Shown here piece after piece: positions 1 through 6,371 of a stretch of DNA of 11,503 nucleotides. The DNA is from an uncultured Burkholderiaceae bacterium (lineage in GTDB: Bacteria; Pseudomonadota; Gammaproteobacteria; Burkholderiales; Burkholderiaceae_F). Numbering within the stretch: position 1 is the first letter of the stretch; each line of letters starts with the position of its first letter. The notes beneath the pieces are model-generated. The model searched no databases. It saw only the letters and a program-made list of their open reading frames with translations, and was not told the DNA's origin. The stretch is taken from the NCBI GenBank assembly GCA_937936215.1, contig CALGWX010000062.1, positions 1 through 11,503 on the forward strand, given 5' to 3'. Made by a program: the position numbers and the translations under genes.

Positions 1-321
1 GCGCCTTTTCGGCCGGCGGCACCTGCGGCGAAAGCGGGCGCGGCTGCCGCCCCGCCGGCACCCACCGCCGCGACGCCCGCGACGGCCGAGACCGGCCGAT
101 TCCTCGTCCAGGTGGCCGCGTTCGCGAACCCGGCCGCCGCCGAGGAACTGCTGATCGTCCTGCTAAAGGAAGGCTACAAGGCCTATGTGGCGCAGGTGCA
201 GACGGTCAACGGCACGGTGCACCGGGTGCGCGTGGGGCCGTTTTCGAGCCGCGACGAGGCGCAGCGCACGATCGAGCGACTGAGGGCGGCCGACCACAAG
301 GCCACGCTCGTCGGCGGCTGA
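1..321 (+). CDS. SPOR-domain cell-division protein (DedD-like), C-terminal part
   Basis: Only the 3' end is in the window. Reading from base 1 gives an Ala/Pro-rich linker of about 30 residues, followed by a SPOR domain (Sporulation-related repeat, about 75 residues) running to the stop at 319-321. The domain opens with GRFLVQVAAFANPAAAEEL and contains the typical VNGTVHRVRVGPFSSRDEA stretch. SPOR domains bind denuded peptidoglycan glycan strands at the division septum. Such proteins usually have one N-terminal membrane helix, a periplasmic linker and the SPOR domain, which would place that helix upstream of this window. The gene lies 4 bp before cvpA, the same place as dedD in the E. coli folC-dedD-cvpA-purF cluster, so a DedD-type protein is the best reading. 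The family call is firm; the exact orthologue is inferred from context. Confidence 0.9.
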   Translation, partial: APFRPAAPAAKAGAAAAPPAPTAATPATAETGRFLVQVAAFANPAAAEELLIVLLKEGYKAYVAQVQTVNGTVHRVRVGPFSSRDEAQRTIERLRAADHKATLVGG

Positions 322-325
322 GCCG

Positions 326-814
326 ATGAACCCGCTCGACTGGACGCTCGTCGCCGTCATCGGCGTGTCGGCGCTTCTTGGCCTGGTCCGCGGCTTCATG
401 CGCGAGATGTTCTCGCTTGCCGGCTGGATCGCCGGCATCTGGCTGGCCTTTCTCTATGCGCAGCCGATCGCCATGGCCATCCCGTTCGCCAACGACTGGC
501 CGTTTGCCAAGATCGCGGCCGCGGCGCTGCTGATCGTCGTCGCCTGCGTCTTTGCCGCCGCGCTGGCGGGTTGGCTGGTGCGCGAGCTGGTCAAGGCGGC
601 GAGGCTGTCGGCTGCCGATCGCGCCCTCGGCGGCATGTTCGGTCTGGCACGCGGCGTGCTGCTCGTCGCTGTCGCGGTGTTCCTCGTGCGCGACACCGCG
701 CTGTACCGCGAGCCAATGTGGCGCGAATCGCAGGTGATACCGAGAATCGAGGCGGCGCTAGCATTCGCGCTGCGTCAGTTTCCTCACGCTGCCGAGCGTG
801 CGCCGGGCGCCTAA
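326..814 (+). CDS. cvpA: CvpA family inner-membrane protein
   Basis: This is a 162-residue, very hydrophobic protein, close to the length of E. coli CvpA. It begins MNPLDWTLVAVIGVSALLGL and then has the family-typical VRGFMREMFSLAGWIAGIW region. Predicted membrane segments lie near residues 5-22, 28-50, 62-88 and 105-125, with a soluble charged C-terminus. CvpA is linked to colicin V export and envelope robustness; its molecular role is not settled. The ATG follows the SPOR gene stop by 4 bp. The stop codon (812-814) overlaps the purF Shine-Dalgarno AAGGAG (813-818), so the two genes are probably translationally linked, as expected for the conserved cvpA-purF operon. Both sequence and neighbourhood support the name. 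Confidence 0.93.
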   Translation: MNPLDWTLVAVIGVSALLGLVRGFMREMFSLAGWIAGIWLAFLYAQPIAMAIPFANDWPFAKIAAAALLIVVACVFAAALAGWLVRELVKAARLSAADRALGGMFGLARGVLLVAVAVFLVRDTALYREPMWRESQVIPRIEAALAFALRQFPHAAERAPGA

Positions 815-827
815 GGAGAAGCGACAC

Positions 828-2354
828 ATGTGCGGCATCGTCGGAGTGTCCGGGACCTCGCCGGTCAACCAGCTGCTGTACGACGCGCTGCAGCTGCTGC
901 AGCACCGGGGCCAGGACGCCGCCGGCATCGCCACCGCGAACGGCCGGCGCTTCCACATGTTCAAGGGCAACGGCCTGGCGCGCGACGTCTTCCGCACGCG
1001 CAACATGCGCTCGCTGCCCGGCATGTCGGGCATCGCCCAGGTGCGCTATCCCACCGCCGGCTCGGCGACCGATTCCGAGGAGGCGCAGCCGTTCTACGTC
1101 AACGCGCCGTTCGGCATCGTGCTGGCGCACAACGGCAATCTCACCAACTGGGAGCAGCTCAAGGAGGAGCTGTTCCGCGTCGACCGGCGGCACATCAACA
1201 CCAGCTCGGACTCCGAGGTGCTGCTGAACGTGCTGGCCCACGAGATGCAGCTGGCCAGCGAGGGGCTGTCGCTCGACCCGGCGGCCATTTTCCGCGCCGT
1301 CTCCGGCGTGCATCGGCGCGTGCGCGGCTCGTACGCGGTGGTGGCGGAGATCGCCGGCTACGGGCTGCTCGGCTTCCGCGACCCGTTCGGCATCCGTCCG
1401 CTTTGCTTCGGCGTCAACGAGACCGACGCCGGCACCGAGGTCATGATCGCCTCCGAGTCGGTCGCGCTCGAAGGGCTCGGCTTTCGGATGGTGCGCGACG
1501 TGGCGCCCGGCGAGGCGATCTTCGTCGCCCACGATGGCCGCTTCTACAGCCAGCAGTGCGCCGAGCGGCCGACGCTGAACCCGTGCATCTTCGAGTTCGT
1601 TTACCTCGCCCGGCCGGACTCGGTGATCGACGGCGTCTCCGTTTACGGCGCGCGGTTGCGCCTGGGCGAGTACCTGGCCGAGCGCGTGCGCGAATCGGTG
1701 GCCTCCGGCGCGATCGACGTCGTGATGCCGATCCCGGACTCCAGCCGGCCGGCGGCGCTGCAGCTGGCGGGCCGCCTGGGCCTGCCGTACCGCGAGGGCT
1801 TCATCAAGAACCGCTACATCGGCCGCACCTTCATCATGCCGGGGCAGGCGGTGCGCAAGAAATCGGTGCGGCAGAAGCTCAATACGGTCGGCGTCGAGTT
1901 CAAGGGCAAGAGCGTGCTGCTTGTCGACGACTCGATCGTGCGCGGCACCACGATCCGCGAGATCGTGCAGATGGCGCGCGACGCCGGCGCGCGCCGGGTG
2001 ATGGTCGCCTCCGCCGCGCCGCCGGTGCGCTACCCGAACGTCTACGGCATCGACATGCCGACCCGCGCCGAGCTGATCGCCCACGGCCGCGGCGAGGAAG
2101 AGATCCGGCGCGAGATCGGCGCCGACGCGCTCATCTACCAGCGGCTCGAAGACTTGAAGCAGGCGATCCGCGACGTCAACCCGCAACTTTCGAACTTCGA
2201 GGCCTCCTGCTTCGACGGCCATTACATCACCGGCGACGTGACGGCTGCCTACCTGGACCGCATCGAGCGCCTGCGAGAGCAGCCGCGGGCGGCGGCCGAC
2301 GAAGGCATCGTCTCGTCGCAGCTTTCGCTCGCCATCGAGGCGGCCGAGTCGTAG
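828..2354 (+). CDS. purF: Amidophosphoribosyltransferase PurF
   Basis: PurF catalyses the first committed step of purine synthesis: PRPP plus glutamine gives 5-phosphoribosylamine. The protein has 508 residues, near the 505 of E. coli. It starts Met-Cys-Gly-Ile-Val, so Cys2 becomes the N-terminal nucleophile of the Ntn glutaminase domain after Met removal. HNGN at 101-104 is the conserved glutamine-site asparagine/glycine pair. The phosphoribosyltransferase domain carries the PRPP loop VLLVDDSIVRGTT at 363-375. There is no propeptide, so this is the E. coli type and not the processed iron-sulfur B. subtilis type. An in-frame ATG at 798 exists, but only the ATG at 828 has a good SD (AAGGAG, 813-818) and exposes the catalytic Cys. 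It forms an operon with cvpA; metZ follows behind its own riboswitch leader. Confidence 0.98.
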   Translation: MCGIVGVSGTSPVNQLLYDALQLLQHRGQDAAGIATANGRRFHMFKGNGLARDVFRTRNMRSLPGMSGIAQVRYPTAGSATDSEEAQPFYVNAPFGIVLAHNGNLTNWEQLKEELFRVDRRHINTSSDSEVLLNVLAHEMQLASEGLSLDPAAIFRAVSGVHRRVRGSYAVVAEIAGYGLLGFRDPFGIRPLCFGVNETDAGTEVMIASESVALEGLGFRMVRDVAPGEAIFVAHDGRFYSQQCAERPTLNPCIFEFVYLARPDSVIDGVSVYGARLRLGEYLAERVRESVASGAIDVVMPIPDSSRPAALQLAGRLGLPYREGFIKNRYIGRTFIMPGQAVRKKSVRQKLNTVGVEFKGKSVLLVDDSIVRGTTIREIVQMARDAGARRVMVASAAPPVRYPNVYGIDMPTRAELIAHGRGEEEIRREIGADALIYQRLEDLKQAIRDVNPQLSNFEASCFDGHYITGDVTAAYLDRIERLREQPRAAADEGIVSSQLSLAIEAAES

Positions 2355-2364
2355 GGCGGCCGTG

Positions 2365-2370
2365 TAACAT
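2365..2370 (+). promoter_or_regulatory. Possible -10 element of the metZ leader
   Basis: TAACAT lies just after the purF stop. Transcription starting about 7 bases downstream (about 2377) would begin immediately before the SAM-II P1 helix at 2380, which is where a riboswitch leader should start. No convincing -35 hexamer lies 16-18 bp upstream (the bases there are near GGCCGA), so the call is weak. The aptamer could instead be transcribed by read-through from purF. Confidence 0.3.
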
Positions 2371-2378
2371 CCAGCTTC

Positions 2379-2434
2379 CGGCGCCGATTTGAGTTCAGCT
2401 TGCGGGCGCCTAACAAATGCGGCTAAAGCGAAGG
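2379..2434 (+). ncRNA. SAM-II riboswitch aptamer upstream of metZ
   Basis: The leader fits the SAM-II (SAM_alpha) consensus element by element. The P1 5' strand GGCGCC is at 2380-2385. The conserved GATTTGA follows directly (2386-2392), then a short variable loop. TTGCG (2400-2404) leads into the P1 3' strand GGCGCC (2405-2410). TAACAAATG (2411-2419) and GGCTAAAG (2421-2428) complete the signature. P1 pairs over 6 bp without mismatch. The pseudoknot helix P2 can form between TTGCG (2400-2404) and TGCGG (2418-2422) with allowed G-U pairs, as in the crystallised SAM-II RNA. SAM-II elements turn methionine genes off when S-adenosylmethionine is plentiful and commonly precede metA, metX or metZ; here the next gene is metZ. 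The class is best known from alphaproteobacteria. Confidence 0.92.
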
Positions 2435-2444
2435 CATCTCAGCC

Positions 2445-2478
2445 ACCCGCTCGGCCGCGCCGAGCGGGTTTTTGCTTT
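2445..2478 (+). terminator. Intrinsic terminator as riboswitch expression platform
   Basis: A perfect 11-bp GC-rich stem, ACCCGCTCGGC (2445-2455) and GCCGAGCGGGT (2459-2469) around a CGC loop, is followed by TTTTGCTTT, the form of a strong rho-independent terminator. It lies 10 bases after the SAM-II aptamer and ends flush with the metZ ATG at 2479. The inferred mechanism is that SAM-bound aptamer allows the terminator to fold, giving OFF. GCGGG at 2402-2406, part of P2 and P1 in the aptamer, could instead pair with CCCGC (2446-2450) of the terminator arm as an antiterminator. It could also terminate purF read-through transcripts. Confidence 0.85.
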
Positions 2479-3678
2479 ATGAGCCTCGATTTCCCCGACT
2501 TCGACACGCGCGCCGTGCGCGCCGGCACGCGGCGCACCGAGTTCCATGAGCACAGCGAGGCGCTTTTCCTGACCTCCAGTTTCATCTTCGACAGCGCCGC
2601 GCAGGCGGCGGCGCGCTTTGCCGGCGAGGACGAGGGCTATGTCTACTCGCGCTTCGCTAACCCCACCGTGCGCATGTTCGAGGAAAAAATGGCGGCGCTC
2701 GAAGGCGGCGAGGACGCCATCGCCACCGCCTCCGGGATGGCGGCGATCCTCGCTACCTGCCTGGCCACACTGCGCGCCGGCGACCACGTGCTGTGCGGCG
2801 CCAGCGTCTTCGGCGCCACCACGCAGCTGTTTTCCCACGTGCTGTCGCGCTTCGGCATCGAGACGACGTATGTCCGCGGCGGCGACGCGCAGTGCTGGCG
2901 CGACGCCGTGCGCCCGAACACGCGGCTGATGTACTGCGAGTCGCCGAGCAACCCGCTGCTGGAGCTGGTCGACCTGGAGGCGTTTGCCGCCACTGGCCGC
3001 GCCGCCGGCGCGCTGACCGTGGTCGACAACTGCCTGTGCACGCCGGCGCTGCAGAACCCGCTGCGCTTCGGCGTCGACGTGGTGATCCACTCGGCGACCA
3101 AGTCGATCGACGGCCAGGGCCGCGTGCTCGGCGGCGTCATCGTCGGTCGGCGCGATTTCATCCACGGCGCCGTGCTGCCGGTGCTGCGCACCGCGGGCCC
3201 GAGCCTGTCGCCGTTCAACGCCTGGGTGCTGCTCAAGGGGCTGGAAACGCTGAGCCTGCGGCTGCGCGCGCAGTCGGAGGCGGCGCTGGCGCTGGCGCGC
3301 CATCTCGCGGCGCATCCGGCGGTGGCGCGCGTGCACTACCCCGGGCTGGACGGCCACCCGCAGCGCAGCCTCGCCGAGCGGCAGCAGACGGCTGGCGGCG
3401 CGGTGCTGTCGTTCGAGCTGCGCGGCGATCCCGCCGAACTGCGCGCGCGCGCCTGGCGGCTGATCGACGCCACGAGGCTGATGTCGATCACGGCTAACCT
3501 CGGTGACACGCGCACGACGATCACCCATCCCGCCAGCACCACCCACGGCCGGCTGACGCCCGAGCAGCGGCGCGAGGCGGGCATCGGCGAGGGGCTGGTG
3601 CGGATCGCCGTCGGCCTGGAGTCGGTCGGCGACCTGCGCGAGGACCTCGACGCAGCGCTGCGGGCGGCGGCCGGCTGA
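2479..3678 (+). CDS. metZ: O-succinylhomoserine sulfhydrylase MetZ
   Basis: This PLP enzyme of the Cys/Met metabolism family makes homocysteine directly from an acylhomoserine and sulfide. The 399-residue length is usual for MetZ. The N-terminus DTRAVRAGTRRTEFHEHSEA is typical. YSRFANPT lies near 54-61 and ASGMAAI near 80-86. The PLP lysine is in HSATKSIDGQGRVLGG, at Lys208, and RTAGPSLSPFNAWVLLKGLE follows. The IDGQGRVLGG block favours MetZ over MetB/MetC. The start is set by homology to the ATG at 2479; it has no good Shine-Dalgarno because the terminator U-tract sits right against it. The nearest purine-rich stretch, GAGCGGG (2462-2468), lies inside the hairpin's 3' arm. purF-metZ adjacency is common in pseudomonads and related bacteria. 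The SAM-II leader implies feedback by S-adenosylmethionine. Confidence 0.96.
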   Translation: MSLDFPDFDTRAVRAGTRRTEFHEHSEALFLTSSFIFDSAAQAAARFAGEDEGYVYSRFANPTVRMFEEKMAALEGGEDAIATASGMAAILATCLATLRAGDHVLCGASVFGATTQLFSHVLSRFGIETTYVRGGDAQCWRDAVRPNTRLMYCESPSNPLLELVDLEAFAATGRAAGALTVVDNCLCTPALQNPLRFGVDVVIHSATKSIDGQGRVLGGVIVGRRDFIHGAVLPVLRTAGPSLSPFNAWVLLKGLETLSLRLRAQSEAALALARHLAAHPAVARVHYPGLDGHPQRSLAERQQTAGGAVLSFELRGDPAELRARAWRLIDATRLMSITANLGDTRTTITHPASTTHGRLTPEQRREAGIGEGLVRIAVGLESVGDLREDLDAALRAAAG

Positions 3679-3696
3679 AGGCGCCGAGGTGCCTTT
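3678..3696 (+). terminator. Weak hairpin after metZ, possible terminator
   Basis: AAGGCGC (3678-3684) can pair with GTGCCTT (3689-3695), with one G-U pair, around a CGAG loop, directly at the metZ stop. Only three T residues follow, so it would be at best a weak intrinsic terminator. Confidence 0.3.
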
Positions 3697-3835
3697 CGCG
3701 CCGCGGCACCGCGCTTCAGTCGGGCGGCGTATCCGCCGCGCCGCGGACGGACGGTGGTGCGATATCGTTGCGTCGATGCGCCCTGTCGCGCAGCCCCTGT
3801 ATCGCGAAAGCCACCGCCACGCCAGACGGACTGTC

Positions 3836-4126
3836 ATGGTCAACGTGCCCGATGACATCACGCTAAAGCAGCTTTGCACCAAGGCGGCCGAGGCGCTGGT
3901 GCGTGCCGGCTTGGACCGGCGCATCGACATCTACCGCGAGGTGGAGGTCGACGATCCGGCGATCCGGCTGATGCTCGGCCGGCCGCACAAGCTGCGCGTG
4001 CGGGTGAAGATCACCGCCGCCAGCTTGCTGTTCGAGTCGCCCGAGGGTCAGCAGGAAGGTGAGGCCGCGACCACGACGAGTGGCGTGCCGTCGACGCTCG
4101 GCTCGCCAGACCGCGATTCGCCGTAG
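3836..4126 (+). CDS. Small hypothetical protein, about 96 residues
   Basis: I do not recognise the family. From the ATG at 3836 the product begins MVNVPDDITLKQLCTKAAEA. Its core, residues about 1-65, is charged and mixed alpha/beta in character, with RIDIYREVEVDDPAIRLML and HKLRVRVKITAASLLF. The last 30 residues are a Gly/Ser/Thr/Pro-rich tail that is probably disordered. There is no signal peptide or membrane helix, so it is likely cytoplasmic. The frame is open upstream to 3689, with an alternative ATG at 3776; neither start has a clear ribosome-binding site, and 3836 is chosen because the coherent sequence begins there. It lies 157 bp after metZ and converges on the cytochrome gene. Third-position GC bias supports coding, but the function is unknown. 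Confidence 0.6.
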   Translation: MVNVPDDITLKQLCTKAAEALVRAGLDRRIDIYREVEVDDPAIRLMLGRPHKLRVRVKITAASLLFESPEGQQEGEAATTTSGVPSTLGSPDRDSP

Positions 4127-4128
4127 CG

Positions 4129-4146
4129 GCAGCCTTCCTGGGCTGC
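4129..4146. terminator. Hairpin between convergent genes
   Basis: GCAGCC (4129-4134) and GGCTGC (4141-4146) form a 6-bp stem with a 6-base loop, 2 bp after the stop of the small hypothetical gene and before the 3' end of the opposing cytochrome gene. Its position suits a bidirectional terminator, but there is no T-run on either side. Confidence 0.3.
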
Positions 4147-4179
4147 GGCGACTTCACCGGCGGCCCTTCCCGGCCGCGG

Positions 4180-4485
4180 CTACTTCACCGGCAGCTTGTA
4201 GTAGGCCGCGTTCAGGAACGCGGCGATCTGCTCTTCCTCGTCCGGGAAAAGCCCCGTGTTCAGCGTCGTGTTGCACGCCGCGACCTGCGCCTTGAGCTTT
4301 TCCCAACTGGTGACCTTGCGGTCCTTGCGCAGGTAGATCGTGCCGAGGGTGCCGTACACCTTCTGCTGGTGACAGGTCTCGCACTTGTGCTTGTCCACGA
4401 GCTTCCTGCCCTCGTCGGCGTTGGGGGCCGCAGCGGCAGCCAGGGGCGCAAACAGGGCCAGAAGGACGGCGGCGCGGATCGGCAT
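4180..4485 (-). CDS. Small periplasmic monohaem cytochrome c-like protein
   Basis: The 101-residue product has a cleavable signal peptide (MPIRAAVLLALFAPLAAAAA, cleavage near residue 20) and a single haem c motif CETCH at 35-39, so it should be exported and fitted with one covalent haem. The mature part, about 80 residues, has the size of a class I cytochrome c and ends FPDEEEQIAAFLNAAYYKL, like the C-terminal helix of such cytochromes. The mature protein contains no methionine at all, so the usual Met sixth ligand is missing; the only histidines are His33 and His39. An extra Cys71 is present. It resembles SHP-like or other atypical small cytochromes more than an ordinary electron shuttle. 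A good SD (AGGAG, complement of 4493-4497) precedes the ATG. It is divergent from the methyltransferase. Redox partner unknown. Confidence 0.88.
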   Translation of the reverse strand: MPIRAAVLLALFAPLAAAAAPNADEGRKLVDKHKCETCHQQKVYGTLGTIYLRKDRKVTSWEKLKAQVAACNTTLNTGLFPDEEEQIAAFLNAAYYKLPVK

Positions 4486-4619
4486 GGCAGGGCTCCTAGG
4501 GCAAGGCGCGGGCAGTCTATCCCGCCGCCCTGGGTGGCGGCATCGGTGCAGCCGCGCCAGTGCCGCGAATGTGTTGTAGCGTCAGGCCCGTTTCGACTTC
4601 GGCCCACGCCGGATGGCCC
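4486..4619. promoter_or_regulatory. Divergent intergenic region, cytochrome / methyltransferase
   Basis: These 134 bp separate the divergent starts at 4485 (-) and 4620 (+) and must hold the promoter of the cytochrome gene, and probably that of the methyltransferase. The cytochrome SD is visible at 4493-4497. I could not identify convincing -35/-10 pairs or an operator. Confidence 0.4.
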
Positions 4620-5276
4620 ATGCGGCAAAACTGGTACGAGCGGCACGTCCTGCCGTGGCTGGTGGATCTGGTGTGCGGCCTGCCGCAAGTCAGGCGGCAG
4701 CGGCGGCAGGTCGTCCCGCTGGCCGCAGGGCGGGTGCTGGAGATCGGCATCGGCACCGGCCTGAATCTCGAGCACTACGACCGCGCTCGGGTGGCGTCGA
4801 TCGTCGGCCTCGATCCCGGCGTCCAGATGCATCCGCTGGCGCTGCGGCGCAGCCGCCGGGTGGGACTCGAGGTCGAATTGGTGGGCCTATCGGCGGAGCG
4901 AATCCCTTACCCGGACGCGAGCTTCGACACGGTGCTCGTCACCTATGCGCTGTGCACGATCGCGGAGCCTGCGGCGGCGCTGCGGGAGATGCGGCGCGTG
5001 CTGAAGCCGGGCGGCCGGCTCATCTTCTGCGAGCACGGCGCGGCGCCCGACCCTTCGGTGCGGCGCTGCCAGCAGCGGCTAACGCCCTGGTGGCGCAAGG
5101 TGGCCGGCGGTTGTCACTTGGACCGGGACATCCCGGCGCTGATCGCGGCGGCGGGCTTCCGCCTGCAGGACACGATGCAGGGTTATCTTCCGGGGCCGCG
5201 GGTGCTCGCCTACAACTACTGGGGCACCGCCAGCGTCGCCGAGAAGGGCGCGGCCACGGGTGCGCGCCCGGCGTGA
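4620..5276 (+). CDS. Class I SAM-dependent methyltransferase (UbiE/METTL7-like)
   Basis: The 218-residue product has the Rossmann methyltransferase fold. Motif I is VLEIGIGTG at 39-47, the acidic post-I loop is VGLDPG near 66-71, and a motif II/III stretch IPYPDASFDTVLVTYALC lies around 98-115, followed by LKPGGRLIFCEH. The later WWRKVAGGCHLDRDIPALI block and the short N-terminus MRQNWYERHVLPWLVD resemble the METTL7-type branch of the Methyltransf_11 group more than UbiE itself. The substrate cannot be told from sequence. The start at 4620 matches relatives; the frame is open back to about 4560 with other possible starts, and no strong SD is visible. It is divergent from the cytochrome gene and 189 bp before the DUF1538 operon. 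Confidence 0.88.
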   Translation: MRQNWYERHVLPWLVDLVCGLPQVRRQRRQVVPLAAGRVLEIGIGTGLNLEHYDRARVASIVGLDPGVQMHPLALRRSRRVGLEVELVGLSAERIPYPDASFDTVLVTYALCTIAEPAAALREMRRVLKPGGRLIFCEHGAAPDPSVRRCQQRLTPWWRKVAGGCHLDRDIPALIAAAGFRLQDTMQGYLPGPRVLAYNYWGTASVAEKGAATGARPA

Positions 5277-5278
5277 GC

Positions 5279-5318
5279 CAAGGCGCCCGCCGCCAGCGGC
5301 AGGCGGGGCGGGGCCTTG
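5279..5318 (+). terminator. Large hairpin after the methyltransferase gene
   Basis: Three bases after the stop, CAAGGC (5279-5284) pairs with GCCTTG (5313-5318). Inside it, CCCGCC pairs with GGCGGG around a further small CC/GG stem. The structure is strong and well placed for ending the methyltransferase transcript, but no T-run follows (TCAAGTGGG). A second perfect inverted repeat, CAAGCG-gcg-CGCTTG, lies at 5350-5364. Confidence 0.35.
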
Positions 5319-5455
5319 TCAAGTGGGAGGCTCCGTCCGGGCGCGCAGGCAAGCGGCGCGCTTGGCGGGGAGCCAGCGCGGCCCGGGCGACCGGGTCGTC
5401 GAGGGCGGCGCATCGATGTGCGTTTCGGCCGCGTCTTCGCTGACGGGCCGCGGGG

Positions 5456-5461
5456 AGGAGG
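5456..5461 (+). promoter_or_regulatory. Shine-Dalgarno setting a TTG start for the DUF1538 gene
   Basis: AGGAGG, a near-perfect anti-16S match, stands 4 bases before the in-frame TTG at 5466. No ATG lies in a sensible position between this site and the first membrane helix, so the site decides the start. An in-frame GTG at 5499 is the alternative. Confidence 0.6.
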
Positions 5462-5465
5462 GCAG

Positions 5466-6368
5466 TTGGGCGGCGTAAGAGAGCCGGCGGCAAGCCGGGT
5501 GCGGCTGTCGCCGGCGCAGGTGCTCGGCATCCTCGCGCCCTATGCCCGCAAGCGGCTGCTGGAGCAGGTGCGGGCGGTGTGGCTGATCGTGCTGTACCTG
5601 ATCGCCTTCCAGACGCTGCTGCTCGACATCCCGCTGTCCGGCGCCAGCCTCATCGCGCTCGGCGTGGCGATGGTCATCGTCGGCCTGACGTTCTTCATGG
5701 AAGGGCTGCTGCTGGGGCGGATGCCGCTCGGCGAGACGATCGGCATCCGCCTGCCGCAGAAGTCGAAGCTGCCGGCGATCCTCCTCTTCGCGTTCGTGCT
5801 CGGCGCCGGCGCCACGCTTGCCGAACCGGCCATCGGCGTGCTCAAGGTCGCGGGCTCGTCGGTCAAGGCGTGGGAAGCGCCGCTGCTGTTCCTGCTGCTG
5901 AACAAGCACGCCGATGCCCTCGTCTATGCCGTCGGCATCGGCGTCGGCGTGGCCGTCGTCTTCGGCATGCTGCGGTTCCTGAAGGGCTGGTCGCTGAAGC
6001 CGTTCATCTTCGCACTGGTGCCGCCGCTGCTGGCCATGTCGATCTGGGCCGCGTTCGAGCCGAACATAGTGTTCCTGACCGGCCTGGCGTGGGACTGCGG
6101 CGCCGTGACCACCGGCCCGGTGACCGTGCCGCTGGTGCTGGCGCTGGGCATCGGCGTGTGCCGCGTCGTCGCGCGCGACGGCCAGGCCAGCGGCGGCTTC
6201 GGCGTCGTCACCCTGGCCTCCGTGTTCCCGATCGTGTTCGTGCTGGCGCTGGGCCTGCGCTTCGTCGGCACCGCGCCGAAGCCGATGGGCGAGGCCGATT
6301 TCCTCGCCGCCGGTAACCGCGACCGCGCCGCGGCGTTGTTCGAATCCGAAGCGCAGATGGCCGGCTAA
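5466..6368 (+). CDS. DUF1538 membrane protein (UmpA-like, likely cation/proton antiporter subunit)
   Basis: From the TTG at 5466 the product has 300 residues and roughly seven hydrophobic segments after an Arg-rich start. It carries the two DUF1538 signatures: GATLAEPA at 115-122, inside a membrane helix after FFMEGLLLGRMPLGETIG, and WDCGAVTTGPVTVPLVLALG from residue 209. The buried Glu, Asp and Thr residues are candidates for ion binding. Paired DUF1538 proteins have been reported in Halomonas as UmpA/UmpB, a two-component Na+(Li+,K+)/H+ antiporter; that is recalled knowledge, and transport here is inferred. The next gene starts 3 bp after this TAA and in the same reading frame, so the two products are separated by a single stop codon. 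The operon continues with the second DUF1538 protein and a PII-like protein. Confidence 0.87.
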   Translation: MGGVREPAASRVRLSPAQVLGILAPYARKRLLEQVRAVWLIVLYLIAFQTLLLDIPLSGASLIALGVAMVIVGLTFFMEGLLLGRMPLGETIGIRLPQKSKLPAILLFAFVLGAGATLAEPAIGVLKVAGSSVKAWEAPLLFLLLNKHADALVYAVGIGVGVAVVFGMLRFLKGWSLKPFIFALVPPLLAMSIWAAFEPNIVFLTGLAWDCGAVTTGPVTVPLVLALGIGVCRVVARDGQASGGFGVVTLASVFPIVFVLALGLRFVGTAPKPMGEADFLAAGNRDRAAALFESEAQMAG

Positions 6369-6371
6369 GTC

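Noticed and set aside
798..827. Earlier ATG for purF
   Set aside because: It would hide the catalytic Cys2. The SD AAGGAG at 813-818 fits the ATG at 828.
591..2222. Long minus-strand open frame opposite purF
   Set aside because: It is antisense to a certain purF, and its Arg/His/Ala-rich product is the usual artefact of high-GC coding DNA.
2389..2478. N-terminal extension of metZ from a TTG at 2389
   Set aside because: The extension is made of riboswitch and terminator bases. MetZ homologues start near the residues encoded from 2479.
2410..3930. Long minus-strand open frame opposite metZ
   Set aside because: It mirrors metZ codons, has no recognisable domain and no RBS, and also crosses the riboswitch and terminator.
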